Shown here: positions 24,666 to 33,161 of the stretch, piece by piece
Position numbering within the stretch: the stretch's first letter is position 1
Layout of the letters: every line of letters starts with the position of its first letter
Assembly: GCF_028275055.1 (NCBI RefSeq)
Contig: NZ_JAQCNJ010000023.1
Coordinates: 1-44,022 of the forward strand
DNA from: Haloplanus sp.
GTDB taxonomy: Archaea; Halobacteriota; Halobacteria; Halobacteriales; Haloferacaceae
DNA length: 44,022 nt
Reading direction: 5' to 3'
Made by a program: the position numbers and the translations under genes
Notes under the pieces: generated by a model
Told to the model about the DNA's origin: nothing
Seen by the model: only the letters and a program-made list of their open reading frames with translations
Databases searched by the model: none

Positions 24666-25229
24666 ATGGGTGACTCCACCAACGGGTCCGACATGGCGGC
24701 GCTGCAGCCGAACACCGACGGCACGGGTGCTGAGACAGCTCTTGACCGGATCAAGCGGTGTGTCGCGGCGGTCAGCGTCGAGTTCGACCGATGGGACGAC
24801 CCGCTCGCCCGCGGCCCGGGGCTGTACTTTGTCGTCGAACGCGGTCCGTCGGCCGAGTTCGTAGCGCCGATGGGGACGAACCGCTGGCCGGTTGAGAACT
24901 GTGAGAGTGTCCTCGCAGGGTGGGCGGCGTTTCTTCGAGCCGCGCGGTCGGTGGCGTTTACATGTGACGGCGCGGCCATCGTTCGCGCCGACGGCACCGT
25001 TCGAGAAACGATGGTCCGGGTTGAGCAACTCCCCGCGGCCGACCACCACCGGGTCGACGACCTGCAGTACGCCGACTGGATGGGTGCCCGCCACATGAGC
25101 GCCTTGGAGACATCGACACGCCGTGGGGTGACCGCTGCCGTCACGCTCAGTGAGGAGGATGGCCGGGTAACGGTGTTTGCCGACGGCACGTTCGAGAACG
25201 TTCCGACGGAACCTATCGAAGCTGAGTGA
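24666..25229 (+). CDS. dacZ: Single-domain diadenylate cyclase (DisA_N/DacZ type)
   Basis: A 187-residue protein. The DAC motifs are in order: DGA at 101-103 (CDGAAIVRADG), GARHMSALETS at 140-150 and SEEDGRVTVFADG at 162-174. This matches the DisA_N diadenylate cyclase fold, which condenses two ATP into c-di-AMP; in haloarchaea DacZ is reported as the sole and essential source, acting in osmotic control. The usual RHR is RHM here. It has no DNA-binding or membrane domain. Flanked by gene-poor DNA, with no obvious operon partner. Assignment rests on motif spacing rather than a search. Confidence 0.8.
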   Translation: MGDSTNGSDMAALQPNTDGTGAETALDRIKRCVAAVSVEFDRWDDPLARGPGLYFVVERGPSAEFVAPMGTNRWPVENCESVLAGWAAFLRAARSVAFTCDGAAIVRADGTVRETMVRVEQLPAADHHRVDDLQYADWMGARHMSALETSTRRGVTAAVTLSEEDGRVTVFADGTFENVPTEPIEAE

Positions 25230-25381
25230 CTCCCGCCGTCACCGTCGCAGCGACCCGTTGCGTTCGTCCGTATCGGTGTAGAACCCAGACACGGGACCGA
25301 CAGCAGGATGATTCCCGGCGTGTGACCGGGGGAGCCCCCGATCAGGTCTCGCGGTCCGGTGTTCGCCGGATGGCGTCGCGT

Positions 25382-25651
25382 TCAGCCGCCGGCACGCATC
25401 GCCTTGCGGGCGAACCGTTCGACCAGAGCGTCGAGACCTTCGGGGTCGCCCTCGAAGACGAGGTCGACCTGCGTCAACGATACCGACGGTCCGACGGAGA
25501 CCGTTTGTTCCGAGAGCGTCGCCGCCCACTCCTCGGCCTCAACCCGGTCGTCGTCGACACGGTCGGCGCCCAGAGTCTCTAGGTACTGGATCGCGAGCCG
25601 GCGGGAGATGCCACGGAAGGACCGCTTCTGTGTTACCCACTCGCTGCTCAC
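25382..25651 (-). CDS. Small conserved haloarchaeal protein, MoaD C-terminal-like
   Basis: An 89-residue protein from the GTG at 25651: VSSEWVTQKRSFRGISRRLAIQYLE, then VSLTQVDLVFEGDPEGLDALVERFARKAMRAGG. It resembles a family annotated as molybdopterin biosynthesis MoaD-related C-terminal domain in haloarchaea; the function is not shown. The longer frame to 25774 adds a poorly conserved His/Asp-rich segment, so the shorter start is preferred. Confidence 0.65.
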   Translation of the reverse strand: MSSEWVTQKRSFRGISRRLAIQYLETLGADRVDDDRVEAEEWAATLSEQTVSVGPSVSLTQVDLVFEGDPEGLDALVERFARKAMRAGG

Positions 25652-25780
25652 GGTCGCCTCTCCGTCCGCGTTGTCGTTGTGTGATTCATGCCGTGACGTA
25701 TGCGGTCCGGTTTCAAAAACCGTGCGCCACCGTGCGGCGGCGTCGCCAAACCGATCGGTCACCCCCACCGCCACGTCTCG

Positions 25781-25948
25781 CTACAGGAGAAGCGTTGCAC
25801 CGAGGCCAAGCAGAAGAACGGTTCCGATGGCTCCCCCGACGAACAGCCCGGTATCTCTGTCTCCCGTCCCGAACGTGACAAACAGGAGTCCAATAACCGC
25901 TACGGCGATGGCGATGATCGCATAGATCGTATTGAGTATTCCGGCCAT
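25781..25948 (-). CDS. 55-residue two-helix membrane protein
   Basis: MAGILNTIYAIIAIAVAVIGLL forms the first membrane helix, a short DRDTG hydrophilic turn follows, then LFVGGAIGTVLLLGLGATLLL and a TAG stop. It is too short for many gene finders. The two-helix hairpin resembles many haloarchaeal small membrane proteins of unknown function. Confidence 0.6.
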   Translation of the reverse strand: MAGILNTIYAIIAIAVAVIGLLFVTFGTGDRDTGLFVGGAIGTVLLLGLGATLLL

Positions 25949-26051
25949 GCAAATTATTCTCTAACATAAGCACAAATAGCTTGTGCGTGTCATCCGGTGT
26001 GGATCGAATTGAGGGCGAACTTCTATGCCCGAGCCACCCCAATAGATACGT

Positions 26052-26225
26052 ATGGGATTTGGAAAGGACCTCCTGAACGGTAGCATCTCACTCGTTGTCA
26101 GCGTCGCCGCGACCGTCGCCATGGCTGACGACGACGACGCGTACAACACGACCGACGTAGCCCTCGCTGTCGCCGTGTCGGCGTTTCTTTCGGGCTTTTT
26201 CACCAGTTACTTTGCCGGCGAGTGA
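26052..26225 (+). CDS. 57-residue small membrane protein
   Basis: MGFGKDLLNGSISLVVSVAATVAMADDDDAY..., with one weak N-terminal hydrophobic stretch and a second helix (VALAVAVSAFLSGFFTSYFAG) separated by DDDDAYNTTD. It is divergent from the small membrane protein at 25781. I do not recognise a family. Confidence 0.55.
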   Translation: MGFGKDLLNGSISLVVSVAATVAMADDDDAYNTTDVALAVAVSAFLSGFFTSYFAGE

Positions 26226-26808
26226 CACGACCGTGGACTGACCGACCACCCTAACCGGGTGTGACAGGGGTGGCCTGCGTCGCCGACGTTGCGTGTCGTT
26301 TCCGGGTGTTGAACATCGTTCTTGCCGTGTAGCCGCCTCCACCCCTGGGTGTCGGCCTCGGCACACCGGCTGTCGGCGTTCCATGGCGGTCAGTCCGCCG
26401 ACCAGAGGACGCCAACCGTCCCTGTCGGCGGTGGCCGTCTCGAACCGCGCGCCACCGCCGGACCCGTCCTCTGTCCGCATTCTCGATACGTGTTCGGTGC
26501 GTCGACGCCGATCAAACCGACGCCGCTACTGCCGAGTGTTCGGGTGTGTGCGCCTCTCCACGGTTGCATTCGGGGGCGTCCGGTCTGCCGTTTTCGACGA
26601 CGGGTCGTCCCCGGTGCCGCCGGCGTGGGAGGGTGCTCTCTCCGTCCCGTCCTATCCCGTTCCGCGTTCGACTGTGTCCGAGGTGATGGTCTCGGGGAGC
26701 GGTTGGATCGGTCTTGACGCCGGACGTACCGATATCCGAAAACGAATCTCCTCCGCCGGTTCGCGTGCCACGTGATCCTGTGAGTCATGTTCGAGTAAAT
26801 GCTGCTCC
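26226..26808. other. Gene-poor stretch upstream of the DyP-like gene
   Basis: All open frames are Arg/Pro/Ser-rich shadows without leaders or domains. No RNA gene or repeat was seen apart from the promoter palindrome at its right end. Confidence 0.5.
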
Positions 26809-26828
26809 GATGCTGAAATATAAGCATC
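26809..26828 (+). promoter_or_regulatory. Palindrome enclosing the TATA box of the DyP-like gene
   Basis: GATGCT-gaaatata-AGCATC is a perfect 6 bp inverted repeat with an 8 bp spacer. The spacer is the TATA element, centred about 28 bp before the ATG at 26848, so the mRNA is leaderless and a protein bound here would block TBP. The geometry fits a repressor; the regulator is unknown. Confidence 0.6.
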
Positions 26829-26847
26829 AGCCGGCTCCCGGGACGGC

Positions 26848-28845
26848 ATGGGCTGCCCGTATCACAATGTGGGGGACAGGAGCGAAGCGGATTCCGACCA
26901 CTCCGAAGAGGCGAGCGACTCCGCAGACAGAGGCATCGAGCGCCGGTCGTTTATGAAGTCCGCGCTCGTCATCGGCGGAGCGAGTGCGTTGTCGACCATC
27001 ACGGGGTTGTACGGCGTGCCGTCAACGGTATCGGCCGACGGAGACGACCGGATCGGTGCCGCGGAGCGTGACAATCGCCAGCACGCTTGGGATGGGTTCG
27101 AAACGGACGTCTCGATAGGCGGTGTCTCGGCGCATCCTCGCCACCACGTGACGCTCCATCTCGACTACGCGAATGATGGGGCGCCGACCCCCGACGAGCG
27201 GACGGCCGTCGAAGGGGCGCTCCGTGAAATCGAGCGACACTTCGAGTGGAACAGCGAGGGCGTGTTGTTCACCATCGGGTACTCGCCGAACTACTTCGAC
27301 CGGTTCGAGGCGGACCTTCCGAAGGGGCTGAGCCCGAGTGGGAAGGTGGTGAAGCCGGCACTCCTCCGTCCGGGACAACTCATCGACACCCCGGGCGTGA
27401 CTCTCGACCACGAAACCCCGACACCCGACGAGGCGGAGGTTTGTCTCCATCTGGCCAGTAACAACGTCCAGAACATCATGGCCGTCGAGGGGCTGTTGTG
27501 GGGCGACCCCATCGACATGGACGTCTCGTTCGAACACACGTTCTCTGGAATCCTCGAAACGGCCGGGAGCGGGGGTGGGCGTCCAACCGAGTTCCCACAC
27601 CGACGGGTCGGGTTCTCCGGCAACGAAAACATCACTGAGAACCTTGAGGAGAACACCGACTTCGACTCGGGTCGGGTTCCGGACGACGCGGAGTTGATGA
27701 TGGGCTTCAACGACCTGTACCGGAACAGTATTCCCCGAGAGGACAACGCGACGATGTTAGAGGATCAGCAACTGGTCGAACCACACCCTCCGGGACAGTT
27801 CGCACAAGGGACGATCCAACACGTCTCCAAACTCGATATCGACCTCACCCGGTTCTACGACGACCACGACACCACCGGTCGGCGAGAACGGATGTTCTCG
27901 CCCGACCACGATGCCGAAAACACCGGTACGGTCGGTGAGAATCTCGGGGAAAGCAGCGCACCGGGCGACACCCCGATGCGAGATTTGGACGGCGAATCCG
28001 TGGACAAGGCAGAACAGGTCACCGACGACTACGAAAGCGAAGGCGTTGTCGGTCACGCACAGAAACTCGCCCGGGCGCGATTCGACCTCGAAACGCGGAT
28101 CACAGCGGAGGGCCGACAACGCCTGTCCGGCGGTGATCGTAACGAGTTACTGCCCGCCGAAGAACGCGACGACGAGTTGGCGGGACACGCCGGCGATCAG
28201 GAGGCCGAACAGGTCCTCCTCCGGCGCGACGTCACGAGTACCGATCAAGATACGCCGGGAAACCTATTCATCTCACTCATGCGGTTCAACCCGTACATGG
28301 CGTACATCCGGCAGGCCATGAACGGCGTCGAGTTCGACTCGGCCGGGTTCGGACTGACCGGCGAGGCCCGGATCCAGGACGAGGCCATCGGAGCCGGCCC
28401 GGACAGCGGTATCGTCAACTATCTCGACACCAAGCGCCGCGGGAACTACCTCGTCCCGCCGATCACGGCCCGGGCGCTCCCGTCTCCCCGGAGCGACGAG
28501 GTCGACATCACGGTCAAGCATGCCGGCGAGAACTACAACGTGACCGTCAACGGAGTCACGGCCGGTGACCTCGAAGACGGCTCCGTTCGGTTCGGCTGGT
28601 TCTACGACGTGAATCGGGCACGCGGAGCCGACCCACGACAGGTAAGCCAGCGCGGTAACCGAACGACGTTCACCTTCTCCGCCGCCGAGACCGAAATCGA
28701 CACGGCACCCGGTGGTTCCGACGGTGATGTTCGGGTCCGCTTGTTCGCCAAGCGAGAGGACGGTGGCAGGCCCGTTCGCGGGACGGCCACGGTCCACCCT
28801 GGCACAACAGGCTCGAAAGGGCGGTCGAAAGGTAAGGGGAGGTGA
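26848..28845 (+). CDS. Tat-exported DyP-type peroxidase-like protein
   Basis: A 665-residue protein with a Tat leader (ERRSFMKSALVIGGASAL, RR at 32-33) ending near VSADGDD. The order of DyP-peroxidase landmarks is visible: HHVTLHLDYAND at 99-110; GFNDLYRN at 286-293 in place of GxxDG, keeping the catalytic Asp; a segment KLDIDLTRFYDDHDTTGRRERMF; a His at 403 (VVGHAQK) where DyP has its proximal haem ligand; LLRRD at 457-461; FISLMRF at 474-480; and NYLDTKRRGNYLVPP near 524 like the C-terminal NYIxxxGSxxFxVPP. It then has a beta-rich C-terminal extension (~555-650) and a basic GSKGRSKGKGR end. Longer than usual DyPs (300-500 residues). Haem binding and peroxidase activity are inferred. Confidence 0.65.
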   Translation: MGCPYHNVGDRSEADSDHSEEASDSADRGIERRSFMKSALVIGGASALSTITGLYGVPSTVSADGDDRIGAAERDNRQHAWDGFETDVSIGGVSAHPRHHVTLHLDYANDGAPTPDERTAVEGALREIERHFEWNSEGVLFTIGYSPNYFDRFEADLPKGLSPSGKVVKPALLRPGQLIDTPGVTLDHETPTPDEAEVCLHLASNNVQNIMAVEGLLWGDPIDMDVSFEHTFSGILETAGSGGGRPTEFPHRRVGFSGNENITENLEENTDFDSGRVPDDAELMMGFNDLYRNSIPREDNATMLEDQQLVEPHPPGQFAQGTIQHVSKLDIDLTRFYDDHDTTGRRERMFSPDHDAENTGTVGENLGESSAPGDTPMRDLDGESVDKAEQVTDDYESEGVVGHAQKLARARFDLETRITAEGRQRLSGGDRNELLPAEERDDELAGHAGDQEAEQVLLRRDVTSTDQDTPGNLFISLMRFNPYMAYIRQAMNGVEFDSAGFGLTGEARIQDEAIGAGPDSGIVNYLDTKRRGNYLVPPITARALPSPRSDEVDITVKHAGENYNVTVNGVTAGDLEDGSVRFGWFYDVNRARGADPRQVSQRGNRTTFTFSAAETEIDTAPGGSDGDVRVRLFAKREDGGRPVRGTATVHPGTTGSKGRSKGKGR

Positions 28846-29098
28846 TGACGGGACAGATGAACGCAAGCAGGCGATTGCCCCCGGTGGCCGAGGCGACTCG
28901 AAGTAACCACGCCCTACACGGGTGTGGGGCCCTCGCCACCACGAGATCCGAGAACGACGTTTCTCAGGAACAAAGCGGGCCGATAGCGCCCACCCCCGGC
29001 ACTTTCCGGTGTCGAGCCTCTCGGCGACCGGAGCGATGTCGACAATAGGATAGATACCGTGAGTGGGCCGTCCTCGCTGCCGTGATGTCTCGATTCTT
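28846..29098. other. Short intergenic stretch
   Basis: Between two converging genes. No conserved frame or hairpin with a T tract was seen. Confidence 0.4.
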
Positions 29099-30787
29099 TT
29101 ACTCTTCTTCCTGTTCTTCCTGTTCTTCCTCTTCCTCTTCCTCTCGTTCTTCTTCCTGTTCTTCCTGTTCTTCCTCTTCCTCTCGTTCTTCTTCCTGTTC
29201 TTCCTGTTCTTCCTCTCGCTCCTCTCGTTCGTCCAGGACGTCAGCTCTGACGAGTGAGCCGTCGCTGATGCCGTATGTCTCCTCGAGTTCGAACTCGCCT
29301 TTCGTGACCGCAAGTTCTACCTCGTCGACAGCGGCGGTATCGATTACGAACGTCGCCACCCCGTCGGCCCCGGTCTCGGCGACCTGTCGGCCGTTCACCG
29401 AGACGGAGGCATCTTTGACACCCTCCCCAGCGTGGGCGATGGTCGTGGTCACGGTTCCGGTTTCGTTGTCGAGTTGTGAATCAAGCTCCACGTTCTCCAC
29501 CGACCGCGTCTCCTCCTCGACATCGAGGTCGATATCGAGCGAGCCTTCGGCCTCGCCACGACGGGCGGACAGTTCAGCATCGTCGTCGGCCGGAAGCGTC
29601 ACCGCCACCGTTCCTTTCTCGTCGGTCTCTCCGACGACCCGCTCGTTCAGACGAACGGTCGCGTTCGGTACCGGATCGCCGCCGCCGGCGGCTCTGACGA
29701 CTATTTCCTCCCCGGGTGCCGGGGTTCCGTCTGCGATGACCAGCGCCAGTTCGCGGTCCTCGAAGCCGGCAGTCCGAGCGTCATCCGACTCCGTGTCCGG
29801 TCGGTCGTCGCGCTCGATTTCGGATTCGAGTTCGAACACCTCTCCGGACGACGCGTCGACGCTCACCTCGGCCTCGCCAGTGGCGGCCGTCGTGTTCCCC
29901 AGGGCGAAGGCGAATTCGTAGCTCCCGTCACCTCGCTCCACCGTCGACTCGACGAGTGTCCACCTCGTGTTGTCGGGTGCCGACAGCGCAGACCGTGCCG
30001 TTCGAAGCGCGTCCGCCTGTGAGATGCGCACACTGTTGTCTCCGTCACGCGGGCGCTCGAACTCGCGGGCCCGCTCGCCATCCTCGTTGTACGCCTCGAT
30101 CGAGAGGCCATCCCGGATCTCAAGCTCGAGTTCACCCTCCGACGTGCCGGTGTACTGGCTACGTAGTGTGTTCAGGCCGGGACCGGTAACCGTGTCCAAA
30201 CGCTCGACGGTCGCCTCGAGACTCGTGAGGTTGACACCGGCGGTCTGGAGGTCGAATCTCGAGGTGTTCGAACTCACCCGCTCGAAGCGTTGATAGCTGT
30301 TCTGCACGCTCGATGCACGGACGTTGAGCAACGCAAGTCGCTGTGCGTATTCCGATCTCGTCAGGTTCCCTGCACGGTACGCCGCCGTTACCGTCCGGTA
30401 CTCGGTCAGGATGGACTCGGACCGGGTCCGAAGCTCCCTCGCACGGTCGGCCATGATGTCGGCTCTGGCCGTCGCATTGGCATCCGCCAGCGTCGCCGTG
30501 AACGCGCTTTCCTCGTAGTCGGTCTGTACCTTGCTACTCGACGCGCCGATGATCGTCGAGAGTTGTTGACCGACGGTCGCGTTCACCGAACCGTCCACCG
30601 AGCCGTTCGTCGTGTCGTCACTCGCCGCCGCCTCCGCAGCAGTCACGTCGACCGTGGCTCGGGACGGTACGTCCTGAGTCTGCTCTCGTTCTGTGGCAAG
30701 CACCGCCGCCGAGGGCTGCACCGTCACAAGAGCCACAATCAACAGGGCCACGGCTGCGGTTCGCCTCACTGTGCCATTCGTATCCAT
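29099..30787 (-). CDS. Exported DUF7096/DUF7094-like protein with Ig-like domain and Glu-rich tail
   Basis: A 562-residue protein from the ATG at 30787 (MDTNGTVRRTAAVALLIVALV signal peptide). An all-helical region (~60-190, ARADIMADRARELRTRSESILTEYRTV) is typical of haloarchaeal DUF7096. A PepSY-like part follows (ISQADALRTARSALSAPDNTRWTLV, then GEAEVSVDASSGEVFELE), then Ig/carboxypeptidase-regulatory-like domains (PVPNATVRLNERVVGETDEKGTV and VKDASVSVNGRQVAETGADGVATF), then a ~40-residue Glu/Arg/Gln tail. TTTAAG on the minus strand at 30814-30820 lies 28 bp upstream, so the start is leaderless. Divergent from the winged-helix membrane protein at 30988, a pairing I recall from other haloarchaea. 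Function unknown. Confidence 0.75.
   Translation of the reverse strand: MDTNGTVRRTAAVALLIVALVTVQPSAAVLATEREQTQDVPSRATVDVTAAEAAASDDTTNGSVDGSVNATVGQQLSTIIGASSSKVQTDYEESAFTATLADANATARADIMADRARELRTRSESILTEYRTVTAAYRAGNLTRSEYAQRLALLNVRASSVQNSYQRFERVSSNTSRFDLQTAGVNLTSLEATVERLDTVTGPGLNTLRSQYTGTSEGELELEIRDGLSIEAYNEDGERAREFERPRDGDNSVRISQADALRTARSALSAPDNTRWTLVESTVERGDGSYEFAFALGNTTAATGEAEVSVDASSGEVFELESEIERDDRPDTESDDARTAGFEDRELALVIADGTPAPGEEIVVRAAGGGDPVPNATVRLNERVVGETDEKGTVAVTLPADDDAELSARRGEAEGSLDIDLDVEEETRSVENVELDSQLDNETGTVTTTIAHAGEGVKDASVSVNGRQVAETGADGVATFVIDTAAVDEVELAVTKGEFELEETYGISDGSLVRADVLDEREEREEEQEEQEEEREEEEEQEEQEEEREEEEEEEQEEQEEE
29102..29230 (-). repeat. Glu/Gln/Arg-coding low-complexity tract
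   Basis: On the minus strand the codons are almost all GAA/GAG with scattered CAG and CGA/CGT, giving units like REEEEEQEEQEEE. The block is a near-repeat of about 39 bp (EEREEEEEQEEQE). It forms the C-terminus of the preceding gene. Confidence 0.8.
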
Positions 30788-30987
30788 GTACACGTCCATT
30801 GCGTACACGTGAACTTAAACAGGCCAGATCATGTACCCGAATTTCGGCGAAATTCACGGTTCGGGCCGACTTAGAACGTCTTTGCCCGCGCTTATTGGCG
30901 TGATCGTGGCCCCGTGTCCCGGGTTCCGGACGGTGAAATCAAGGGTTATATGATGTTCCCGGCCAAGTTTATGTCGTTGGTCCAACT

Positions 30988-32100
30988 ATGGAACTGAGGC
31001 GGCTACTGGTACTTCTCTGTATACTGCTACTCACGGCGACAACCACGGTGGTCTCCGGCGGCACAGCCAACATGGTCCCACAGCAGTCCCAGCCGGAGGC
31101 CGACAGTACGGTCACCCGCATCGAACTGTCGGAGAACGGGACGGCACGCTGGACGGTCCAGATTCGGACCCGACTGGACACCGAGAATCAAACCGAACAG
31201 TACTCGACGTTCCAGTCCCAATTCCGACGCAATCGGAGTCAGTATCTATCCCCGTTCCGCAACCGTATCACCGGGGTCGTTGCGAACGCAGCGAACACGA
31301 CCGGTCGCGAGATGCGGGCCGAAAACGTCACCGCGACCACGCGCATCCAACAGGTTCCTCGGCAGTGGGGAATCGTCGAGTACACCTTTGTTTGGACGAA
31401 CTTCGCCTCGACCGACGGGGATGCGTTGGTCGTCGGTGATGTGTTCGGCAGCGGCTTCTTTATTGGCCCGGACGATATGCTCGTGATCGTTGGACCGCCC
31501 GGATACGCCGTCGAGTCGGTGTCCCCCGATCCGGCGAGTCAGGACGCCGAGCGGGTGTCGTGGGATGGGTCGAAACAGTTCGGCGACGGCCGCCCACAGG
31601 TGCGGTTCGTTCCGGCCGATCAAGGCGCCGGAACGACCGGCGGCGCCGGTCCAGCGCCGGATGATAACGGACAAGGCTCACCGATGCCGGTCCCATCCAC
31701 CTGGCTTCTCGCCGGTTTCGTCGGTCTCGGTATGGCCGGTGCGGTCGGCGCGTTCTACGTCCTGCGGACGAAGAACGGTCCCGAGGGCGACACGGCCAAA
31801 ACGAACGAATCGTCGGCACCGGGCGCCGGCGACGGTGCCGGTGCCGACACGCCGGACGGTTCCACGGGCAAACCCCAGCCACAGGACGAACTGCTGACGA
31901 GGGAGGACAAGGTACTCCGACTGTTGAACGAACGCGGTGGCCGGGTGCGACAAAGTACGATCACGGAGGAGTTGGGGTGGTCGGGATCGAAAACCTCCAG
32001 AGCGGTCTCGACGCTGGCCGAGGAAGGCGAGGTAGAAAAGCTACGGATCGGGCGCGAGAACGTGATCAGCCTGCCCGAGGACGAAGCGAAAGAGGAGTAG
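30988..32100 (+). CDS. Membrane protein with outer domain and C-terminal winged helix (DUF7345/DUF7343-like)
   Basis: A 370-residue protein. The signal peptide is MELRRLLVLLCILLLTATTTVVSGG. An outer beta-rich domain (~45-215; ARWTVQIRTRLDTENQTEQY, VEYTFVWTNFA, then PPGYAVESVSPD) is followed by a transmembrane helix at about 233-253 (TWLLAGFVGLGMAGAVGAFYVL). A cytoplasmic Gly/Asp/Pro linker leads to a winged helix (DKVLRLLNERGGRVRQSTITEELGWSGSKTSRAVSTLAEEGEVEKLRIGRENVISLP). This is a one-component surface-to-DNA regulator architecture common in haloarchaea. It is divergent from the gene at 30787, which it may regulate. Confidence 0.8.
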   Translation: MELRRLLVLLCILLLTATTTVVSGGTANMVPQQSQPEADSTVTRIELSENGTARWTVQIRTRLDTENQTEQYSTFQSQFRRNRSQYLSPFRNRITGVVANAANTTGREMRAENVTATTRIQQVPRQWGIVEYTFVWTNFASTDGDALVVGDVFGSGFFIGPDDMLVIVGPPGYAVESVSPDPASQDAERVSWDGSKQFGDGRPQVRFVPADQGAGTTGGAGPAPDDNGQGSPMPVPSTWLLAGFVGLGMAGAVGAFYVLRTKNGPEGDTAKTNESSAPGAGDGAGADTPDGSTGKPQPQDELLTREDKVLRLLNERGGRVRQSTITEELGWSGSKTSRAVSTLAEEGEVEKLRIGRENVISLPEDEAKEE

Positions 32101-32198
32101 AATATTCGCCCGCGCCCGCGTGTGCGCGCGCGCAAAGTTGTGTATTTGTATCAGGTCACCGTCGGCCCGGCCGGTTCCGTTCTCCCGCGTAAACGGCG

Positions 32199-32354
32199 CT
32201 ACGACCGCGCGCGTGTGGGATCATCCTGTTCGTTTCGGGCGCAGTCGAGTACGAACGTGACGGGTCCAGACGGGATATCGGTCCCGACCGTATGCAGTCC
32301 GTGGAGCGAGACCCACCGCCCACTCACGGGTCCGACGTTTGCGTCGGATTTCAT
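32199..32354 (-). CDS. Possible 51-residue protein
   Basis: A minus-strand frame MKSDANVGPVSGRWVSLHGL... ending DDPTRARS. An AT-rich aaaatatt lies about 40 bp upstream. It has normal composition rather than the Arg/Pro bias of shadow frames, and alternating hydrophobics suggest a small beta-rich protein. No family recognised. Confidence 0.3.
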   Translation of the reverse strand: MKSDANVGPVSGRWVSLHGLHTVGTDIPSGPVTFVLDCARNEQDDPTRARS

Positions 32355-32500
32355 TACAACTCGTGGAAAATCCTCGGGAGAATCTCGGCTGTTAATATTT
32401 TCCTACCCCAATGGATCGATGCGGCGTGAGTGGGCGAAAGCCGTCCGACGTCGTCTCGACGGCCCTCCCGTGACCACCGGGACCGGTTCGCCGCCGCCCC

Positions 32501-32915
32501 CGATCAGGCGACGCGGTCAGCGCCACCACGCCACTCACAGGCCCCGCTGACGACGTGCCCGAGAACGGGCACGGACACCGAAACGAGGCTCCCGAAAACG
32601 CAAACGAACAAGATCGTGAGGCCGGGAACGAAAATGAAGGTTTCGAGAACGGAAACAGAGGTCTCACAAACGAAAGCGAAGGTCCCGGCAACCAAATCTC
32701 GCGCGCAGACGAGTACAACGGTCACGAAACGCGCGAACGCGAACGAAAACGGGGGTCCCGGAAACGAGAACGCGGACGAACACGAGGCTCCCGGAAACGA
32801 GAACGCGGACGACTACAAAATGAACGGGATAACGACGCTTAGACACCGGCTACCGAACGCTAAATCGGTTATTGAAAATCACCGAACCCCGGGGGATTCC
32901 GGTTATTACTGATGA
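32501..32915 (+). pseudogene. Frameshifted Asn/Glu/Gly-rich ORF remnant
   Basis: From a GTG at 32555 one frame reads PENGHGHRNEAPENANEQDREAG with GNENEGFENGNRG; near 32730 this frame turns Arg-rich while another frame continues the same composition (NENGGPGNENADEHEAPGNENADDYK) to a stop near 32912. A single one-base change between them would restore one low-complexity N/E/G/P protein. I read it as a decayed surface-type gene upstream of the oxidase; an alternative is a chance effect of the AACGA-rich DNA. Confidence 0.35.
32756..32812 (+). repeat. 33 bp tandem repeat
   Basis: A 24-base core starting TCCCGGAAACGAGAACG occurs at 32756 and again at 32789, identical over the core, encoding PGNENAD twice in one frame. 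It is part of the N/E-rich remnant. Confidence 0.7.
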
Positions 32916-33161
32916 TACCCGAGAAATCCGGGACGTTATCAGGCATGATATTAGTAGATTCGGGCAGATACTTCTCTATTCTACTCTGATCGCGCGGATT
33001 CGAGTACAGACTACTAGTAGCATTCTTACCGTTCCAATCCCTTCCTGTAAATGCAGAGGAAGCACAAGGGGACACGTGAGAGTCCGACTTCGGGCTCACA
33101 ACGTGTTAATGCAGACCCGGCGGCCCGCAACGGTCGACGGGTACAAGGGGAACACGACAAC

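Noticed and set aside
29063-29257. Leu/Phe-only plus-strand frame resembling a membrane segment
   Set aside because: It is the antisense of the Glu-rich tail; a mirror effect of GAA/GAG codons.
33051-33161. Upstream ATG of the oxidase (37 extra residues)
   Set aside because: It would place the Tat motif at residues 64-65 and lacks a TATA element at leaderless distance; the ATG at 33162 is preferred, though no clear promoter is seen for either.
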